NCBI GenBank assembly: GCA_020736575.1
Contig: JAGPYM010000046.1
Location: forward strand, 170,207 to 234,206
Reading direction: 5' to 3'
DNA: 64,000 nucleotides
Source of the DNA: Thelonectria olida
Taxonomy: Eukaryota; Ascomycota; Sordariomycetes; Hypocreales; Nectriaceae
The number at the start of each line of letters is the position of its first letter. Position 1 is the stretch's first letter. Under the pieces are notes generated by a model. It was not told where the DNA came from. It made no database searches and saw only the letters and a program-made list of their open reading frames with translations. The translations under genes and the position numbers were made by a program. This document shows positions 22,516-33,359 of this stretch, one piece after another.

Positions 22516-24068
22516 ATGGTGAATAAAATCAATATGAACAGCAACCAGGTCAGGAAGAAAATGGAAGGCAGATTATTCAAAGCTTTCTCAAAGCGCAACT
22601 TCATCCATAGAGTTTCTCGACTTCGCGTGAAAGCGCGACCACCGCCGTCTATGACGAGTGCCACTGTCGAACTGCTTCGGGCCAATGTCACGCCCTTCTC
22701 TTCTATCCAAGAAGACCGCGATACCATCGCACGGTACTTTGACAGCTTTAGCGACTGCAAAATCCTCCTTCTCGGTGACGCCTCTCACGGCACATCTGAA
22801 TTTTACGCCGCCCGAGCAGAAATAACCAAGTACATGATTGAGCACCATGACGTCAACATTGTTGCAGTTGAGGCCGATTGGCCAGATGCAGAGAGTGTTG
22901 ATCGATACGTCAGGTACCGGCCTGGCGTACATTTAGCCTCCGTTGAGCCCGCGGGTGAAGCTGAGAAGAAAGGCCGAGAGCCTGCTTTTGTGCGCTTTCC
23001 GACGTGGATGTGGCGGAATATGGAGGTTCGTGATTTCGTGGAGTGGCTGCGCAAATACAACAAAGACCGCGGCGATGAATCAGCGGGGTTTTACGGGTTG
23101 GATTTATACTCAATGTCTACATCGATGGGAGAAGTGATTCGGTATTTAGTAAAAGTCGATGAAGATGCCGCCAATGTCGCACGTGAGCGATATGGAAAAC
23201 TCATCCCATGGGCGGATGACCCACGCGAATACGGACTGGAAGCACTTAAGACGGGCTTTAAGGGTTATGAAGAGGACGTCATCTCCATGTTGAAGGACTT
23301 GCTGAGTAAACGACTCGAATACTCGTCGGCGCTCTGGAACGGCGTGGAGTTTCACAGCGGGGAGCAGAATGCAAGAGTTGTTGCTGGTGAGCTTCTGATG
23401 GATGGGTGAAACTGAGCTTCTACGCTGACAATGATACAGACGCAGAAAAGTATTATCGAGCCATGTACTACGGCCGCGATGAGTCGTGGAATCTTCGAGA
23501 CACGCACATGTTTGAAACGCTCGTTCGCATTCTGAAGCACCGCGGCGACTCGTCCAAGGCCATTGTGTGGGCACACAATAGTCATATTGGAGATGCTCGA
23601 GCGACAAGCATGGGATGGTCTCGAGGTGAACTCAACATAGGGCATTTATGCAAAGAGACGCACGGGACCAGGGCTTTCAATATTGGCTGCGGTACGAACA
23701 CGGGAACTGTAGCGGCTGCGAAACGATGGGGTTCTGATATGCGTGTCATGAAGCTCAACCCCGGTCTGCCAAATAGCTATGAGGAGTTGATGCATGCAAC
23801 TGGTATCAAGAACTTTGTGCTCGATCTCCGAAAGAGCAAATGCAACGAGCAACTGCGACAGCTACTATGCAAGAAGAGGCTGGAGAGGTTTATCGGCGTG
23901 ATTTACAGGCCCGATACGGAGAAGCAGTCTCATTATTCTTCGGCGGTACTGCCGGATCAGTTTGATGGGTATATCTGGTTCGATGAGTCGAGACACGTGG
24001 GAACATTGGAGGTTCATCAGCCGCCGGAGGCGTTGGGAAAGCATGAGACGTGGCCATTTGGACTTTGA
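22516..24068 (+). CDS. Erythromycin-esterase family protein (two exons)
   Basis: Exons are 22516-23386 and 23440-24068; the 53-nt intron (GTGAGC...ACAG, with a GCTGAC branch-like site) restores ...QNARVVA|DAEKYYRAM, a conserved join. The product is 499 residues. Family motifs are all present: LLLGDASHGTSEFY (catalytic-type histidine), VAVEADWPDA, RFPTWMWRN, GFYGLDLYSM, HSGEQNAR, WAHNSHIGDAR and the C-terminal QFDGYIWFDE. Bacterial members hydrolyse macrolide lactones, but most fungal members have no known substrate, so only a metal- or His-dependent hydrolase role is inferred. The start could be the later MTSATVELL at 22651; the first 45 residues are basic and possibly a targeting sequence. 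Intact. Confidence 0.85.
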
Positions 24069-25729
24069 GAATGATAAAGTATCCAATATGAAAATATATA
24101 TAGTTTAACCTTAAGATCGTTTTATATGAAGTAAATGCGGTTGAAATGTACGCGACGGGATTGTATAAGTTGCTATACCTATCTGTTAGAGATCACAAGT
24201 GTCAGGCAACTGAGTCAGTCTCTGGAGAGAGGAATCTTCAGTTAGCAAACCTCAGTTGCACTTTATGCAAAATAGATGGAAAAGGGTAAAAGGGATTGTC
24301 GTTCATTCCAAAGGCTCTGAATAGAGTAGAGAACGTCGTCTAAAGCTTCCATTGGTAGATGGATGCCGAAAGAGTCATGCGAGAATGCGATGCTGGTGTC
24401 AGACGGGATCGACAGAGTATAGAATTCCGCTGCATTCGAACACAATATTCTGAGTCGGCGTAACTTGTGCATTGATCCAGATGCAAAGCTCCTTGTTTGC
24501 TGTCGACTAGAATGCCGATGTGCACTATCTGCGAGACTTTCGGATGAAGCCCCTCCGTTTCGTAGCAAGCATATGGCTTGGGTGGAGGACAATTCACTTT
24601 CCTCCGCGCTCCATCTGCACCCACCGTTATGCCTGCCGGGATGTTCTCACAGAGTGCTGCTCTTGAGATTTTTCAATCCATGGTGAATGGAAAGGCAAAT
24701 ACAGCCTGCTTGTCCCTGGATGCGCAACATGTGTTGTGTGCAGTATTAGCAGCTAGCTGGATGCCACGGAAGTTGACCTGGAAAGCTGCCATCTTCACAT
24801 GCACTTCAGCCCGCCCCTACTTTTCCCGTCCATCAAGAAGTTCCTTGGAAGGGACGAGTTATACGCGGAGCCAATGCGGGAAATCATCCCAGAGGCGGCT
24901 GCAGCCTACTTGAGACGCGCAGGGGCTCAGTTTTCGGCGTGCGAAGAGGATGTTAAGGATGCCGAATCCTGTGCAGAAACAGAGCCGGTGCTCGTGGGGC
25001 TTGCCGATGGATTCTTGGCAACAGAGAAACATCATCATGGGAACTGCGAATAAAGACAAGCTTGAGATGGCTCAAGTTCTGGCTCTCTCGGGGCTTCTAT
25101 CGGCTTCAGTGCCCAAATTAGTGTTGGTTGCACGAATATGTCGTGCTTTTTTCTCGACTTGGAACTTCCCACGATCGAACAGCAGCTCCTTGTTTTGAGT
25201 AATCTATCTATCGTTTCCACTTTCCCACTGGAATATGGCAAAAGACCAACTTGCAACCTTAGACATATCCTGAGCTTCATCGAATTAGGGAGCCAATCTG
25301 TTGTACGCTGAAGATACGCTTTACATTCCTTAGTAGTCCGTGTAGATTCTGAGATAGTCGAAATAGTGAATATTGTTGGAGAAGTCATCGTAAAGATTAT
25401 TGATAAGCTTGCATCACGCTAATACATGCTTACTTCCTTTTTGGTGGTTGGCTGAGACTAGATCTGGGCCACCTGTACCGGAAATACAAGACTTGGGACC
25501 TTTATACGTGCAAAAATAGGTTTTTATAGAGGACTCAAAACTTGGTTCATAACATTCCATCGTCAGAGTTGGCTATTCGTGCTGACGGCCTGCATGCAGG
25601 ACATCAACCTTGCAATGGGCCCTCCAGAACTTAACGGCTAAGCAGATCAGTCCAACGATCGCATCACTGGATCAGATCAGACCAAACCGCACTCACTCGC
25701 TTGACTAGTCCCTCTCCAAAGAGAATTCA
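24069..25729. other. Intergenic region with unassigned coding-like patch
   Basis: At about 24760-25053 on + the frame reads smoothly (PSIKKFLGRDELYAEPMREI and a following EAAAAYLRRAGA) with balanced codon use, but it lacks a start in context and I do not recognise the family. It may be a relic. The remainder shows no gene. Confidence 0.3.
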
Positions 25730-26797
25730 CTAGTCAGTGCGAAAAGAAATCCACTGTCCAGAGGGCGGATTCGCCCCGTACGATACACGATCGACCTGGG
25801 CACCCCCTGCATCGTTCAGCACGATCTCGCCATCGCGATTGTTGGCAAGGTAGCCCTCAGGCCCAACATCAAAGTCCCTCATGACGCCGTTTCCATGGAG
25901 CAGCACGTCGGGCAACTGCTTCAACTGGCCGTCCTGGTTCCGAACGGTCCACCCGGCGAGCGAGACCGGGTTGTTTCCGCGGTTGACGAGCCTCACTCTG
26001 TCGTGGTATCCGGGTGTGTTGTCCGGACCGTCGGGGTTGATGAGGGCCGAGTGGATCTGCACGCCGCTCGACTGTCCGGAAACCACTGGCCGAGTAGTTG
26101 TGACGGGTGGCGGAGCGTGGATGACGTCGCGCAGCATCGGCGTCGCGTTGCCGTTTGTCGGATTTCCGTCTCCGTCTGTGTCGGACGCCTGCCCGGCAAA
26201 GGCGATAAAAAAGTACTTCCAGTTGTTGCCGTCGGGCGACCGCATGATGATGCCGCCGTCCTGGCCACGGCCGTTCTCACGGTACCACCGGGGGTTTCGC
26301 CTGTAGTTCCCCTGGTTCATGTGCACTTGGTGAACGCCTCCGCCGTTATCGGCATAGTGCTCTCCCCAGATAAACAGCGTCGAGCGCCTGAAATCCCTCG
26401 AGTCGGCATTGAAGAAGGCATCCAGATCGTCGGTGATGTCGTTGTTGGGTCCAGGCACGTTGGTATCGCGGATGGTACCGGCGCTGATATCCAGAAAGTC
26501 ATCGTGGAGGAAGTCGAGGGGTGGGGGTGTCCGGTAGGGCCGCAGGCCGTTGAGATTTTCGAGGGCATGAATAATACGCTCCCCAAAGGGGGTCTCATCT
26601 GTCAGGTCGCCGGTCCAGAAGACAAGGCGATGGTCGGTGCGGTCTGTGGACTGAACGTTGATGTTGGTTCTGTGGCGGCCATTGTCATCGGTGAAGCTGA
26701 GCTGGCAATGGGGACTCGGATCACCACGTCGGGCTTCGCTCGTGTCCCATTTGACTGGCTTGGCCTTCCAGACCACATAGGGCTCTCTCAAAGGCAT
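25730..26797 (-). CDS. DUF2278 (YukJ-like) protein with C-terminal lamin-tail domain
   Basis: A single 355-residue exon starts at ATG 26797. The N-terminal 220 residues match DUF2278/YukJ: CQLSFTDDNGRHRTNINVQS, LDFLHDDFLDIS, NDITDDLDAFF, HYADNGGGVHQVHMNQG, QDGGIIM. The C-terminal 120 residues form a lamin-tail-like Ig fold (IHSALINPDGPDNTPGYHDR, VSLAGWTVRNQDG, GEIVLNDAGGAQVDRVSYG). This combination is common in bacteria, where it is suspected to be secreted or phage-defence related, but its activity is undescribed. The gene is visibly more GC-rich than its surroundings and intronless, which fits acquisition from a bacterium, though fungal homologues exist. It is intact, with no signal peptide. 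Confidence 0.75.
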   Translation of the reverse strand: MPLREPYVVWKAKPVKWDTSEARRGDPSPHCQLSFTDDNGRHRTNINVQSTDRTDHRLVFWTGDLTDETPFGERIIHALENLNGLRPYRTPPPLDFLHDDFLDISAGTIRDTNVPGPNNDITDDLDAFFNADSRDFRRSTLFIWGEHYADNGGGVHQVHMNQGNYRRNPRWYRENGRGQDGGIIMRSPDGNNWKYFFIAFAGQASDTDGDGNPTNGNATPMLRDVIHAPPPVTTTRPVVSGQSSGVQIHSALINPDGPDNTPGYHDRVRLVNRGNNPVSLAGWTVRNQDGQLKQLPDVLLHGNGVMRDFDVGPEGYLANNRDGEIVLNDAGGAQVDRVSYGANPPSGQWISFRTD

Positions 26798-28078
26798 AGA
26801 GGCGATGCGGGGGGGTTTTCAAGGGCCCAATAAGCTGTAGGTTAGTATCAGGGTAGGGTCTCAGCTGCTCTGGCGCTGTAGTGTATTAGCGAGGAACATA
26901 CGGCCAGCAAGAGCTGAGATATCGAACCCAATTTATACCACCATCCGGGTTGTAATTCATATGCAACCATCCATAAGAGGTTACCTTTAGGGTGACTGCC
27001 TAGGCCGCCTCAAGAGCACTACATGAGACGGTCAAGCTGCAGGTGCAACGTGCTGGGAACCTCATATGGCTGTCGAGAGGAGAATGAGACAATGCACCAC
27101 TTCCTTAACACCCACAGGGTGATGTGCCTGACCAGTTGGCAGTCTCCGGCCAGTAGCCCATGTTGGGTTGCAAACCTTCATACGTTCTCAAAAAAACTCC
27201 GCAACGCAGAAATCCGTATTCCTAGTCCGCCACTTACGATTATTTGACTCAGTGGAACGCGGCGTCGCCCAATAGTCGACGCCTCAAAGCCGCAATATGT
27301 CACCAGCCCGGCTCGCCGGAGGTGCAGAACCCATTCGGCACATCGGTTTCAGAATGATGCACACATGATGTCTACGCTTTGCCTCACATCCAAGTCGAGT
27401 CCTTGAATTTATCTTTCAATATTAATCTTCGTATAATATAATAAGCTTTGCCATGTGATGGTTGAATGAAAACCAAGGATGAGCATGGCTATTACAAGGA
27501 ATTGATATGCTGGCGCGCGACGGTTGGCATCTTCCTTTCAGCGTTGAGATGACCTAATCATGTAAAGCTCGAGTCGTCCGGTCATACTCTTTAACTCGGT
27601 ACACTATTTCCTAGGCTAAATATTGTCTCCCTTTTCAGTGCCTGTATGGTTCCTGGTGATTTATGATAGGGAAACCACATGTTAGGGTCAAATGGCTATT
27701 TTTGATATAGGAGAGAATAGTGCCCTGTTACTTAATACAGAATGGAGAAAGGTTTGTTGGTGTAATAGACTAGCTCTTAGAAAGTGTAGTATGATGGCAA
27801 TGACCATCTGCAAGTCTTGACCTTTCTGAGAAGGCGACAGGGATTTTTCATGTACGTCAGATGGCAGGTTGCTTATGAGATCAATCTAAAGGACGTTAAG
27901 ACTGTGAGCTAAGTGATGAAAGTTCAAGATAAACTAGTGTGAGAAAAACGATATATTCATCCCCAGCTGATCGTGTTCCAGCAGCTATATGTTACTATAC
28001 AGTGCTGCCCCTTTAAATGTGTTAAGCCTGCCAAATGTATCGGGCCTGACACATGAGGGGAATGTATATATAGTAACT
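26798..28078. other. Intergenic region
   Basis: No supported gene. The sequence becomes AT-richer from about 27400 to 28070. Promoter of the gene starting at 26797 and 3' region of the gene ending at 28079. Confidence 0.45.
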
Positions 28079-28885
28079 TTACGCATTATAGCGTTCCATA
28101 ATAAGCTGCGTCTTCAATAAGTCCTGTGCGAGAAACCAACCATTGCTCTGCAAGTAGGTGATGAAGTTATCATGCTCGGTCGAGGCTGTTATGCGACTCT
28201 CCGTCTTAAAAGACGCCTCGACGATGTACTCGAACTCCTTGCCCGCTCGCTTGAGGATACGCCAGACCTCGATGTATAGCCGCATCCCGCTCCATGTGCC
28301 AATCCAGCGTTTGGCGAGGACCGGCCCGAAAATGCGCGACGTAGCCAGCGCGCCGGTGCCCCAGTTGCTAGACAGCCAGTTGTCGAACTTGTCGGGCGCT
28401 TCTTCAATCAGCATGGCACGCGATTCCTTCGTCCCCGGCAGGTCCATCCCGCTATTCTCAGAATCTGGCGCCTTCTTCTTGCGACTGATAGAGAGTGTCT
28501 GCTTCTGGTAACCCCATTCGATTTGCGCCTCGTATTTGACGTCGTCGGCGTCGAAACCCTCGTCATTAGCCGTGGCAAGCGCGGCGTCAATGTCGCCTCC
28601 CGTGATGGCATACCGCTTCTTATACGTCAGCTCGAAGTCGTCCTCGTTCTCAGTCTTGCGGATGCGGGTGCTCCAGCCGGCGGTATAGATCTCCTTGCCG
28701 CTCGTGTCAAGAAACTGGATATTCTGCTCGGTGGCCCCCGGGGCCATGGCAAAAGTCGATAGGACGATGCTCGTGGGCTCGTTGTCGGGGTCGAGAACCG
28801 CGGTAGGCTCAAGAAGGAGCTTCACTTCGTACTCGGGCGTCATATTTGGCGCTGCCTGCGCTGGGGAGATGGCGATGGTGCTCAT
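28079..28885 (-). CDS. CYTH-like (triphosphate tunnel enzyme fold) protein
   Basis: A single exon, ATG at 28885, 268 residues; translation could also begin at Met15. The CYTH entry motif E-x-E-x-K is present as EYEVKLLL (residues 18-22), followed by the arginine strand WSTRIRKTE and basic strand FELTYKKRYAI, then YEAQIEWGY and a late YIVEASFK strand. CYTH proteins form an eight-stranded tunnel that binds triphosphates with divalent metal (adenylate cyclase, thiamine triphosphatase, polyphosphatase). Which substrate this one uses cannot be read from the sequence; the acidic/basic tunnel residues are broadly kept. Intact and isolated between two long intergenic stretches. Confidence 0.65.
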   Translation of the reverse strand: MSTIAISPAQAAPNMTPEYEVKLLLEPTAVLDPDNEPTSIVLSTFAMAPGATEQNIQFLDTSGKEIYTAGWSTRIRKTENEDDFELTYKKRYAITGGDIDAALATANDEGFDADDVKYEAQIEWGYQKQTLSISRKKKAPDSENSGMDLPGTKESRAMLIEEAPDKFDNWLSSNWGTGALATSRIFGPVLAKRWIGTWSGMRLYIEVWRILKRAGKEFEYIVEASFKTESRITASTEHDNFITYLQSNGWFLAQDLLKTQLIMERYNA

Positions 28886-30369
28886 GGCAAACAGATGGCA
28901 AGGGGCGGGGTGTCTGGTACCTGCGAGTTCGCGGGCAGAGTTTGAATGAAGCTATCAGGGCAACAGAGCAAGGGTAGTTTGCAATGGCGGTCTAAGTAAG
29001 TGCGGTAATGGCTGTTCTTGAACAGCACACCGAAAGGCCCCTCTCACTGATTACGAATAGGAATACGGAATGCCTGTCACCATCACCAATCTCAATTTTC
29101 AAGCTTTAGCTAAGGCGGTAATAATGAGATAATAATGATTTGGTGCAAATGCCTTGTACTACGTTTGAGTTATTCGAGGAGACAGGTAATGTGATCTTAG
29201 GTAACCCGAATAATATGAGGCTGCGATAGCAACATGAGGATGACACTTGGAATACAAATGCTTGTTTTAGACTTGGCGTGTAATGAAGAGTCTGAGCTCG
29301 AGTTTGGGTAGGTCATATGTTGTCATCATGTACTCGATTCTCAGTTGCAGGGCAGAAATCTGGCTGCGCCACAAGCCTTCCATGTCCAGCTACTGTGCCT
29401 ATGGTCATACAACTGTTTTCTTTAAAACCGTCTTACGTACCCGGTGTGGAGGTATCTAAGGTTTCGGCTTCCATCCTATCATACTCTTCAAGGAGGGGGA
29501 TCTTAGTTCCATTATGTAGGGGCATGTCGGCAGTTGGGCGAGAGCCTGCCATAGGGCCATGATGATGTTAGGGGGTAAGGGTGAGTGGATTTAGATGTAG
29601 AAGGGAGTAGGCTAATAGGAATGGGAGGGATTGAGAGGTATTGATGTGGAAGGGAGCTCGTATATAAGGTTGTGCCGTTGCGCCTTGTGACGGCATGTCT
29701 GGCATCGATGGCGTGAAGATGTGAAGAAGCAGGACAACCGCAATGGAAGTGCAGGATTATGCGTATTGCGAAGAGACGTGATCGCAGTGTATCATATTTG
29801 CCGTGACTGATATGTGTCTCAGCCGCAACGTTACCCACCTGAACCTTAAATCATATGCCGAAATGGTGGAAGGATCCGATTAGGCCGCAACCCTGCTGGG
29901 GAATCTCGGCTTGTCAGTTACGTGGCCGTTTCTCCCGTCACGCTAGCCTCTCTCCATATGGGCTAGCTTCTCAGCAGGGAGTGTTATGTGGTAAGTGATG
30001 CTGGGCGCCAAGCGGCTCTAAGTGATGCATTCGGAGGTTACATGTACTCGCAGGAGGGCTGAAGTTGGCTTTCTTGTGTTGACCGCCTCTTCGATATTCT
30101 GCAAGTGATATCTGCCGAGACAGGGCCATGTATTAGCAGACGCAAGCATCGACATTATATGTATAAACATGTACCCTGCCTCCGTGCTATTGCAAACATG
30201 GCTCAGCCTATCACCACCATCATACAGTCCTCACTCGTGCATCTCAAACCTTGCCCGCGAGATTCACTGCCGTCATTCATCCAGACACCGACATCCTGGA
30301 CTTCAACTTGAGCAATTGGTGTGGAACTCCAATAGCACCGCCAATCATATCTCAATCTGAACAAGTCAC
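28886..30369. other. Intergenic region
   Basis: No supported gene. Open frames such as 29838-29512 on the minus strand have no motif. No repeat structure was noticed. Confidence 0.45.
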
Positions 30370-30990
30370 AATGAACAGAAGTTGGGTACCAGGACTCGTG
30401 AAGAGTTCCACAACAAGCTAAAGAAGAACGTCAATATGACAACTGTGAAGACCATACCGGCGGATCCTAAGATGAAGAACGTCCCCGAAAACATCGCCAG
30501 CATGCTCGAGGTCGGCAGCAGCTGCTCGCGGTGCCACATTTCAAGGACCCATGCGTAACCCATGAGGTGTTGCTGATAGCCCCTTCCATCGCCTGTAATC
30601 CCCTTGGTTTGTGTATTGGCTGGGGCGGCTCCATCCTGCGCTGGAAAAAGGACCAGGTAGTCCAGTTCGCGGCCCGAGCAGAGGTTGCCCCACACCTAAC
30701 CATGACATTTTCTCCGTGTACAAGCTCAACGAGGCCGCCATCGAGTAGAAAACGTTAATATTGGAGTCACCTTCAAGTGGGTTAGTAAACTGGGGGACAC
30801 GGCCTTCGTGATCGCCTACAGTAGCGACGAAGGATTGATCTCGCCAGGGGCTACTTCCCCAACTCTAAGAACCTTAACACACGCTTTATGTACCAGAAGG
30901 CTTTCGATACTGCCGGAAGCCTATACTAGACGAATATCTTCCTTTATAAGCTTGGCTATACACTCTGCTCTCTATAATAAGTAGCATTTT
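30370..30990 (+). pseudogene. Secreted-type zincin metalloprotease relic with RIP-like damage
   Basis: On the + strand, NIGVTFKWVSKLGDTAFVIAY (about 30755-30815), a shifted RGYFPNSKNLNT (about 30850-30885) and RFMYQKAFDTAGSLY (about 30884-30928) resemble a fungal zincin family that continues into its zinc site. Where H-E-L-G-H is expected the sequence reads Y-K-L-G-Y (30945-30959). All three changes are transitions: CAT to TAT twice (CpA to TpA) and GAG to AAG (TpG to TpA). These are the contexts of repeat-induced point mutation. A stop interrupts just before (30927-30929), and the gene dissolves into an AT-rich block at about 31000. The family call rests on the motif order, so confidence is moderate. 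Confidence 0.5.
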
Positions 30991-30999
30991 CCCACTTAA

Positions 31000-31740
31000 T
31001 ATTTAACACTTGCATAAGGAGAGTGATAAGCTATTTTATAAGTATAAAGAGTTGGATTTTAAGAGTTTTTAAATTATTAACTCTATTAATAGTTAAAATA
31101 ATATAATAGGTTATTATATACTAATATATTAAAAATATATAAATAGAATTAAATTATTATTAAAAGTTAAAACATTTTTAAATAATATTAAAAATAGTTT
31201 TATTAAGTTTCATAGGATATATAATAGTAAACTATTAAATTTAGATTGTTTTAAAATTTTCTCTTTTTTATAGATAATATAAGTTTTATAATTTAATTAT
31301 TATATATTATTTAAAAGTAGTATTTAATTTACTATTTAATTGTAATAAATACTAATTATAATTTTTTTTATATTTTTAATAAAAGTCAATTAGTAAATAA
31401 TAAACTATACTCTTATTTTCACTTTTATATATTAAAGAAAAATATATTTTATATATAAATTGTTTATTTAAATTAGCTATTAAATTAAAAACTATTATAT
31501 ATTATATATTTTCTTATAAATTAGTATATATTTAAATAAATAAAAATGGCCGTTTTATTTATATTAAAATAATATAAAAATATACTTGTATTATATATTA
31601 TATATTATAAAATATATAGTTTTATATTATTAATATTTTACTATTTAAAAGCTAATATATTTCTTTTCAAACTATAGTTTTATTTATAATATTATTATAT
31701 ACTTTACTATTTTTATATAGTATTAATAATATTAAATCCT
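31000..31740. repeat. AT-rich, RIP-type block
   Basis: Almost pure A/T with TA-rich words and nearly no C or G. No open frame or repeat unit is recognisable. It is typical of a transposon degraded by repeat-induced point mutation. It directly abuts the damaged metalloprotease relic. Confidence 0.75.
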
Positions 31741-33359
31741 AAGTATTCTTTAAAGAATTCTAGGCTCTTACTTAAAAGAGCCTTAAATGGAAAAAGGAGT
31801 TTTCTATCGGAAGGCCCAGAGGCTGAGATCTCAATGGCCCGAATTTGAATCAAAGCTATAGAATGGTAGGAAATACTAGACTCGACTGGTCTCACACCCA
31901 GAAAAGTTCGCTGCTTTCCAAGATATCACCAGATTCTACGAACTGATCTGCACAAACCCACGGAAAAGCTAAGCCCAGCTTGCCCTAACCCCTACTATCT
32001 TTCCTTTGTCATACTATTACAAAGCTTGAACAAGCAGCTCGCTAGCTAGCCCAGTGCCAGCAGCTTCACAAGAACCCAAGATCGTACACGAGCTCAACCG
32101 GCGGAGCCACGGAAACGAAGCGACAAACACCAGTTGCCATCGGGCTTGATATGTAGGATAACTTTGTAATGATTTTCTATCTCTTTGTAATCACAAGACA
32201 GCGGTATAGGTAGTCTCCAGCATGCGCCATGCCCTTCGGGACGCCTGGAATGCTCATTCCCCTCGGCGTTAAATATTCGAAGAAGAAACAGCAGAAGCAT
32301 CTTATAGCCAGGTCTACCCTCTCTAGCTGAGCTGTACCGCAATCCATTGCAGCCCCCGTGGCTAGCTGAGAAGGAAATTCTAGACCACGCCACATGTAAC
32401 AAGGCAGGTATGCAGCTTGATGCGCCCTATCACGCAGTGGATCGGCGAGTTCCGACAGCCTGGTGATGGAAAAGGCATTGTGATTAGGGTTTGCGAAGGC
32501 AGCATGTGATTTAGTTATAATAGGTCAGCTGAAAGAGTGTTTCTAACGTGACGGAATAAAGAGCCATCTTTTACCAATGTGCTGTCTTGATAGCTAGGTG
32601 TTTGTGTCATTTGCGTTATAGTACAGAAACTTTCCAGTCATTCACATATGGACTTTGCGTGTGCCGTAGAAGCGGAGAAATCAAATAAGGAAAGAGAGCG
32701 CATTATTACCGATGCTGTCTGCGGTCTGCAGATCTCTGAGAAATGAAAACGAGTTCCCTCACATGTTGAGACAAAAAGTGCAAAAATAAGGTTTGTGTCA
32801 ATTTGGTTACGAGCTTCTGGGCGGGACGATCAAATAGCAAATGCTAATGTTTGTCACATTGTGAACTCATCTCCCTACTATATTATCTGAAAACCTTCCT
32901 CTTAGACCTCTCGTCAGTCTGGATATACCATGACCACACTTGACGTAAGTGCCATTCGGCACTTGTAAATGGGGGCAGTGTCTTTCAGCCTGACACCTTC
33001 GCTCAAGTTGGTGCGAAGCCACATCGATAGCTCACATGTCTTTCTTTTGAGACAATGAATAGGGAAACTGGGAACAGAGTTGCGTACTGGGCATGTGAAA
33101 GACGTTGCGGCCTGCTTGGGGGCCGCTCTTGACCGGGCGTCCATAATTGAGGTATAGTAAAAGGTATGGGTAGCGCATCGAATGCAAATTCATCATCCAA
33201 GAATCAGCCAAGTTCAACTACGATCTGAAACGAATATTGACCCTTCTACCCCTTACCACGCAAAGTACCTGTCAAACATCATGTGCAATCAGCACCAGTC
33301 CAGGGCTGTAGGGCTCTCAGGGTTATTGCTTTCGATTGCATGCTAACCTCTCGTTTCAG
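31741..33359. other. Intergenic region
   Basis: Base composition returns to normal after about 31750. No supported gene. The last 150 bases are the leader of the M4 protease gene. Confidence 0.45.

Noticed and set aside
23387..23439. Two separate or frameshifted esterase genes
   Set aside because: A 53-nt GTGAGC...ACAG intron joins the frames at a conserved point, so this is one intact gene.
25895..26833. 312-codon open frame on +
   Set aside because: It is antisense to the DUF2278-lamin-tail gene, has skewed Val/Gly/Arg composition and no motif; a GC-rich mirror frame.
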